Below are positions 59,088 to 64,000 of a stretch of 64,000 nt of DNA, in pieces (position 1 is the stretch's first letter; the number at the start of each line of letters is the position of its first letter). Position numbers and translations under genes: made by a program. The DNA is taken from NCBI RefSeq assembly GCF_000014225.1, contig NC_008228.1:2790001-2854000 (forward strand). Direction: 5' to 3'. This DNA comes from Paraglaciecola sp. T6c. GTDB taxonomy: Bacteria > Pseudomonadota > Gammaproteobacteria > Enterobacterales > Alteromonadaceae. Below the pieces are notes generated by a model, which had not been told where the DNA came from, did not search any database, and saw only the letters and a program-made list of their open reading frames with translations.

Positions 59088-62000
59088 ATGTTAAAAGTCA
59101 TTCCGTGGTTGCTTGTAACGTCGAGTTTGGTCGCGATACCAACATACATACACGCAACGACAGAGGTAGTTGTTAATTTGAATGTCAAACATTCAGTTGA
59201 AGGTAAATCTGAATTTGAGCGCAAAAACCATATAAAACTGCATTCCACGCTAAACGATAATGATTGGCAGGGTGAAGAAGACAAACTTAAGTATATGATG
59301 GAAGAGTTAGACGTTTATTTTGGTCGAGATAACGGTGGCACCGTTTGGAATTTTAACCAAGCCATTGAGGACCCAGCCAACATAGGTTATGCAGATCCGC
59401 AGAATATCATCGCTCGGGGTCAAGCCCAGCGCGAAACCAATTGGGGACAAAACAAGTCTGCTTTACATCAATACGATGGCCGAGGAGACTTGATGATAGG
59501 CGGCCAACCCAGAGCGCATTATCTAGGTAACACTTCACCTTGTTGCGGTGGAAGTGCTTGGCAAGCAAAAGGTGGCGACGCGGTCGGTGATTTCCTTGGA
59601 CAATATGTTAACGAGTTTTTTCGTTCTGCGGGTGATCCCGTGACAAAGGGACACCTAGCGCCCGTTTACTTTGAAGTGCTTAACGAACCTCTTTATCAGG
59701 TAACGGATGCGCCACATGAACTCGGATTAGAGCAGCCCATCCCGCCAATCGATATTTTTACCTTTCATAACGACGTTGCCGATGCTTTTCGACAACACAA
59801 CACCCATATAAAAATTGGTGGCTTTACGGTGGCATTCCCTATATTTGAGCAAAGAGAGTTTGCTCGCTGGGAAGAAAGAATGAAGCTATTTATTGATACC
59901 AGTGGCAGCCATATGGATGTGTATTCAACCCATTTTTATGATCTTGAGGACGACAATCGTTTTAAAGGTAGTCGACTCGAAGCAACATTAGACATGATAG
60001 ATCAATATTCGCTACTCGCTTTAGGTGAAACCAAACCTCACGTTATTTCAGAATATGGCGGCCGAAATAGACCCATGGAAAATGCGCCTTGGTCTGCATT
60101 ACGCGATTGGTGGTTTCTTAAAACCGCTAGCCCCATGTTAATGCAATTTCTCAGTCGTCCCGATTCCGTCTTAACCTCTATTCCCTTTGTCCCCATCAAA
60201 GCGTTGTGGGGCACGGCAGCAGACGGTACGCCCTACAATTGGCGATTACTTCGTCAACAAAAGGAAGCACCGAATGAAACCGGTGAAAACTGGGTATTTA
60301 CTGAAATGGTCAAATTTTATCAGCTATGGTCCGATGTAAAAGGCACTCGCGTTGATACCTTTTCCACTAACAGTGATTTCCTTATTGATAGCTATGTACA
60401 AAATGACAAAGCATATGTGCTGATCAGTAATCTTACTGAACAAGCGGAAAAAATTGTTGTGCACAAGTACGGCGCGCCTGCGTCAAGTCAGCCCACGACA
60501 CGCATTAAGCATCTGTATCTCAAAGGCGCAGCCCCCGCGCTTGATGAAACAAGTCATGCGTCAGATATCCAAGAAGTCACGATTGCTGCTGAAGCGACTA
60601 TGGTAATCGAATACGATTACCCTTCAGACATCGTCATCAACGAAACATCACAAGAGAAAAAGTATTTTGCCACTGAATATTTAAAACCCATTTCAGCCAA
60701 TCAAATCAGTCGCTTTAATATTAATTCGGTTGCTACAAGCGCGCTTGGTGAAGGCATATTGCGCGTTGTTGTTGGGCGTAAGTTAGGCAAGTCTCTCGCA
60801 CCAACTATCGCTGTTAATGGAGAAACCTTAACAGCTTCAGCACAAATTTCTGGGGATATTCAGAACACCCGAGGCGACTTTTTTGGTGTTATCGAATTTC
60901 CTGTCCCCATTGACCTTTTGCGCACTAATAACGAAATAGATGTGACCTTTGGCGATGATGGGGGACATATTGCCAGCGTGAACCTTAAAGTGTTTAGCTT
61001 CACATCAGATGTCCGCCCCAGTGCTGGCCCTGTAAAGGGGATCACTATTGAGCCCACATCGGCTGTGGTCGCTGTGGGAAGCACACTACAACTAAACCCC
61101 ACTATCACCCCGTACTTTGCCACCAACCAAAATTATTTTTTGCAATCCAGTGCGCCCGAGGTGGCTACTGTAACGCAAACAGGTTTGGTGAGTGCCTTAA
61201 TGCAGGGGGAAGCGAGGATCACTGCAACCACTGAAGAGGGCAGCTTTATTGCTCAGGTAGACATCGAGGTTGAGTTGCCCTCCCCTACGTCGATCACATT
61301 CGATGATCAAAGCATTTACGCAAGTACGGTATATACCGCAGGTGAAGCTATGCACGTCACCACTGAGTATGATGCTGGTACGGGCCATACTGTGACGGCA
61401 GCACTTGGCGGGGTCGAATACAGACTGCGTCATTTAACCGCTAGTTTTGGCTTAATATCTGATGTTGCTATTGTGCAAGATGGTCACGCGGTCAATACTC
61501 AACGTGGTACATCTAGCGTCGAATTAGCCCTACCCACCAATTTACAAGCCAGTGCAGACCTCCCTGATGGCGAGTTCTATTTTTTATTTGTTAGGGTGGT
61601 TTCTAGTAACGGGGAAACTCAATCAACAAGTGCTTTCCCGGTTAGTATTGAAGCAGGCAATATTGACACAAGCCCGTCGTTAACACTGGATGATGCGCGT
61701 AAATATCGCGATACAATCTACAAAACAGACCAACAACTTACTGTAACAGCACATTATCAGGCGGGCGATGGAAATACAGTGACGAGTGAGCAAGGCGGCG
61801 TGCGCTTTTACCTACGTGAACTGGACGCAAATTTTGGCCTCATCAATGACATCATTATCGAAGATGCCTCAGCAATCGGTCAACAAGTAGGTGCTGCCAC
61901 CGCTACCTTTTCACTAGCAGACTTAACGCCCAGCGCAGCCTTACCTGCTGGGCATTTTTACTATTTGTTTGCTGTTTTTAATAGCACCAACGGCGATAAA

Positions 62001-62603
62001 TATAACATTCCTGGTGTATTTCCCATTCGTATCGAGCAAGAGGTGAGTGAGCTTTCCTTGACATTTAGCGAGCCGAATTTATATCGCTCCACAGACTACG
62101 AAGTGGGCGGTTCATTAGCGGTTTCAGTTGATTTTGATATGGGTACAGGCAACGCTGTCAGTGATGAGCTAGGCGGTATACGTTTCTTCTTACGCCATCT
62201 GAGAGAAGACTACTCTATGGTTAAAGACATCATACTCGAAGATGCCAATGCAATTGGTCAGCAATCGGGCTCAGCCAGCGTCACGTTTTCCCTCGCCAAT
62301 ATAGCGGCGAGTGATGCACTACCCGCCAATGATTTTTACTTTCTTTATGTACTCGTCAAGTCCACTGACGGCGCCACCCAAGACCTCGCTGTGCAACGTA
62401 TCAACATCGTCAGCCCTGCGTTGGTCGGCGATTACGACCTAGATGGCGACGTGGATATCAACGACATACAAAGCTTAATCGTTGCTATTCATATGCGGCA
62501 ATCTATCGACCTGTCTTTTGATATGAATAGCGATGGTACGGTTAACTTACTCGACACACGACTACTCATGAACGCATGCACCCGAACCCGCTGTGCACCC
62601 TAG
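59088..62603 (+). CDS. Secreted GH86 beta-agarase/porphyranase with Ig-like domains and a C-terminal dockerin
   Basis: 1171 residues. Signal peptide to about residue 23 (IHA). The GH86 catalytic module (about 30-560) shows DVYFGRDNGGTVWNFNQAIED, the acid/base Glu200 in EVLNEPLY and nucleophile Glu322 in HVISEYGGRNRP. A beta-sandwich (to about 645), a Big_2 domain (about 647-727) and three tandem homologous modules of about 120 residues (from about 734, 863 and 988) follow. The last 59 residues are a type I-like dockerin: two calcium loops, DYDLDGDVDIND and DMNSDGTVNLLD. It cuts agar or porphyran outside the cell. GH86 contains both activities. A secreted cohesin-like protein follows 31 bp downstream. 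Confidence 0.93.
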   Translation: MLKVIPWLLVTSSLVAIPTYIHATTEVVVNLNVKHSVEGKSEFERKNHIKLHSTLNDNDWQGEEDKLKYMMEELDVYFGRDNGGTVWNFNQAIEDPANIGYADPQNIIARGQAQRETNWGQNKSALHQYDGRGDLMIGGQPRAHYLGNTSPCCGGSAWQAKGGDAVGDFLGQYVNEFFRSAGDPVTKGHLAPVYFEVLNEPLYQVTDAPHELGLEQPIPPIDIFTFHNDVADAFRQHNTHIKIGGFTVAFPIFEQREFARWEERMKLFIDTSGSHMDVYSTHFYDLEDDNRFKGSRLEATLDMIDQYSLLALGETKPHVISEYGGRNRPMENAPWSALRDWWFLKTASPMLMQFLSRPDSVLTSIPFVPIKALWGTAADGTPYNWRLLRQQKEAPNETGENWVFTEMVKFYQLWSDVKGTRVDTFSTNSDFLIDSYVQNDKAYVLISNLTEQAEKIVVHKYGAPASSQPTTRIKHLYLKGAAPALDETSHASDIQEVTIAAEATMVIEYDYPSDIVINETSQEKKYFATEYLKPISANQISRFNINSVATSALGEGILRVVVGRKLGKSLAPTIAVNGETLTASAQISGDIQNTRGDFFGVIEFPVPIDLLRTNNEIDVTFGDDGGHIASVNLKVFSFTSDVRPSAGPVKGITIEPTSAVVAVGSTLQLNPTITPYFATNQNYFLQSSAPEVATVTQTGLVSALMQGEARITATTEEGSFIAQVDIEVELPSPTSITFDDQSIYASTVYTAGEAMHVTTEYDAGTGHTVTAALGGVEYRLRHLTASFGLISDVAIVQDGHAVNTQRGTSSVELALPTNLQASADLPDGEFYFLFVRVVSSNGETQSTSAFPVSIEAGNIDTSPSLTLDDARKYRDTIYKTDQQLTVTAHYQAGDGNTVTSEQGGVRFYLRELDANFGLINDIIIEDASAIGQQVGAATATFSLADLTPSAALPAGHFYYLFAVFNSTNGDKYNIPGVFPIRIEQEVSELSLTFSEPNLYRSTDYEVGGSLAVSVDFDMGTGNAVSDELGGIRFFLRHLREDYSMVKDIILEDANAIGQQSGSASVTFSLANIAASDALPANDFYFLYVLVKSTDGATQDLAVQRINIVSPALVGDYDLDGDVDINDIQSLIVAIHMRQSIDLSFDMNSDGTVNLLDTRLLMNACTRTRCAP

Positions 62604-62634
62604 TCAAACAAAATAAGAATAAGGAATATATCTC

Positions 62635-63162
62635 ATGAAAAAATTACTGTTAATTTTAGCACTGTGTTTTAGCCTACCCAGCCAAGCGAACTTGCTTACC
62701 CTAGATGTCAGTTCGCCTGAATTAAACATAGGCGAGGCGCTTTCGGTCACCGTATCCGCTACAAATTTTGATCCATTCAGTACTCTGGGCTTTGAAATAG
62801 AATTTGACACTGATCTTTTTGCTTTCGCGCCTAATTCGGTGGGCGGTGACTTAGCAAATACTGGAGCATTTATTTTTGAGGTCAGCGCACAAACGTATGG
62901 TGTTGCGATGTCTTTTATCGACTTTGAGGATTTTACGCAGCCAAACTTTAGTGCATTCACGTTTAATTTGACCGCTATTGCCTCTGGTTCCACTGACTTT
63001 ACCTTAGCCAATATCCAATCCTTTATGCCCATTGACAGTGCGGCTCTAAACGCGTCAGCGCAAGTTAACTCAGTACCCGCAGCAGGCACGTTCAGCATTT
63101 TTCTTTTTACTGCATTTTGCCTCGCGCTGCGTCACCGCACTCGGGCCCGGTTAACTAGCTAA
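62635..63162 (+). CDS. Secreted cohesin-like protein with a C-terminal sorting/anchor tail
   Basis: 175 residues. Signal peptide MKKLLLILALCFSLPSQA. Residues about 22-140 look like a cohesin: SPELNIGEALSVTVSATNFD, then LGFEIEFDTDLFAFAP, VAMSFIDFEDF and a final FTFNLTAIASG strand. The tail (from about 147) reads VPAAGT, a hydrophobic stretch, then RHRTRAR, the order of a PEP-CTERM-like sorting signal. AAGGA precedes the ATG and no terminator separates it from the GH86-dockerin gene. It is the natural candidate to hold that enzyme on the cell surface. The cohesin call rests on pattern alone. Confidence 0.8.
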   Translation: MKKLLLILALCFSLPSQANLLTLDVSSPELNIGEALSVTVSATNFDPFSTLGFEIEFDTDLFAFAPNSVGGDLANTGAFIFEVSAQTYGVAMSFIDFEDFTQPNFSAFTFNLTAIASGSTDFTLANIQSFMPIDSAALNASAQVNSVPAAGTFSIFLFTAFCLALRHRTRARLTS

Positions 63163-63439
63163 AAGGGACTAAAAAAAGAGCCATAAAACACTACCACCTC
63201 GTATCAGGCGAACATCCGCACGTGTTCGCCCTGATGCGCACATTCTCCCTGTCGGTAACGAGCAAATGGCAGCATTATCGCACCACATTTAACTGCAGAT
63301 ATGACAGCAATTCCTACGTTATTTTATATCTTAACCAAGGTAGTATGATAATATCGCTCGCGTTTATACGCCCTTCCCCCTTTTCACAACTTGACTAAGA
63401 AATCGACATCGAAATCCCGTCACGTTAACTGAGTATCAC

Positions 63440-63937
63440 ATGCCCGATTACCCACGGTTACCCCATGAGCTGGAACGCTTAAGTGCGTTAAAAAACTTGA
63501 ATATCATTGACACAGAGCAAGACCAATTACTTGATGCGATTACCCTTGAGGCAAGAAATCATTTTAATAGCAAATCTTGTTTAATCAGCTTAATTACTGA
63601 AGACCGTCAGTGGTTTAAATCAAAACAAGGCTTGGACGTAACAGAGACACCACGAAAAATTTCATTTTGTACATACGCCATTGCCGAGGAAGAATACTTG
63701 ATCATTCCAGACTCCCTTGCTGATGAGCGTTTTAAAAATAATCCTTTGGTAACAGGCGCCCCATTCATTCGCGCATACGCTGGTAGTATTTTACATACGG
63801 GCGAAGGTTACGAAGTGGGCACATTTTGTCTGTTGTTTGATAAGCCTCGTGTGTTCACTGACGAAGATATCAGCGTTTTACAACGCTTCGGCTCCGCGGC
63901 AGAAAAAGTACTAATTGAAGGTTATAGCGTTCGATAG
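63440..63937 (+). CDS. GAF-domain protein
   Basis: 165 residues, almost entirely one GAF domain: ERLSALKNLNIIDTEQDQ, SCLISLITEDRQWFKSKQGL, ISFCTYAIAEEEYLIIPDSL, GTFCLLFDKPRVFTDED. Such short stand-alone GAF proteins usually bind small ligands; often the same domain is fused to GGDEF or kinase domains, which are absent here (stop at 63935-63937). The final 63 bp of the window hold nothing recognisable. Confidence 0.88.
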   Translation: MPDYPRLPHELERLSALKNLNIIDTEQDQLLDAITLEARNHFNSKSCLISLITEDRQWFKSKQGLDVTETPRKISFCTYAIAEEEYLIIPDSLADERFKNNPLVTGAPFIRAYAGSILHTGEGYEVGTFCLLFDKPRVFTDEDISVLQRFGSAAEKVLIEGYSVR

Positions 63938-64000
63938 TGTTCTTTAAGCGCGAGCTCTGACTACCTATTTTATGTAATCACAGGTTGTCTGTTTAGTACT

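Noticed and set aside
1-64000. tRNA, rRNA, riboswitch, insertion sequence, integrase or attachment sites
   Set aside because: None was seen: no transposase or integrase proteins and no cloverleaf or conserved RNA motif that I could recognise. A covariance-model scan would be needed to exclude small RNAs.

Overview
The window comes from a marine gammaproteobacterium of the Alteromonadales, most like Paraglaciecola, Glaciecola or Pseudoalteromonas atlantica (inference from gene content: a GH86 agarase/porphyranase-type enzyme, TonB-dependent receptor, TRAP transport and moderate G+C). I saw no rRNA, tRNA, CRISPR array, insertion sequence or prophage. It reads as ordinary chromosome carrying several accessory nutrient-use modules.

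Layout. 1-1795: the 3' end of a phosphorylase-kinase alpha/beta-like protein and a LysE exporter. 1889-8730: a Cache-domain two-component system, divergent from a TRAP transporter (dctP-dctQ-dctM), a porin and a small secreted protein. 8796-13462: sodC, a pair of STAS-like proteins (one with an internal deletion), and a Spy/CpxP-like chaperone divergent from cpxRA, with a consensus CpxR box between them. 13538-19626: cytochrome P450, 2Fe-2S ferredoxin and ferredoxin reductase, an AraC regulator, a zinc alcohol dehydrogenase and an S-formylglutathione-hydrolase-like esterase. This looks like an oxidative O-demethylation module with its own formaldehyde removal. 19739-26150: signal peptidase I, a TPR-GGDEF protein, an MDR oxidoreductase, a LysR regulator and a winged-helix regulator. 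26775-31822: a Fap-like functional-amyloid locus with a giant Asn-Ser-Asp repeat protein, a small partner protein, a C39 peptidase (FapD-like), a further exported protein and a coiled-coil/beta-barrel exporter (FapF-like). 32118-41475: a TonB receptor divergent from a catabolic operon (cyclase-type hydrolase, 3-hydroxyacyl dehydrogenase, BKACE, cupin, SDR, sodium symporter and two tiny membrane proteins), closed by an IclR regulator. 41609-53147: housekeeping and mixed genes. 53349-58784: an alpha-glucan operon (GH13 lipoprotein, esterase lipoprotein, GH31). 59088-63162: a GH86 enzyme ending in a dockerin, followed 31 bp later by a secreted cohesin-like protein with a C-terminal membrane/sorting tail. 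63440-63937: a GAF protein.

How the parts fit. GH86 enzymes cut agar or porphyran. P450/ferredoxin/reductase systems in marine bacteria are known to demethylate 6-O-methyl-D-galactose from those polysaccharides, which releases formaldehyde. The P450 module and the GH86 gene may therefore serve one pathway, although 40 kb apart. The most novel candidates are the two-gene dockerin-enzyme/cohesin-anchor system at 59088-63162 and the Fap-like locus built on an NSD-repeat protein. Next come the BKACE operon of unknown substrate and the pair of roughly 31-residue symporter-linked peptides.

All family assignments are by eye from protein motifs; no database search was possible.
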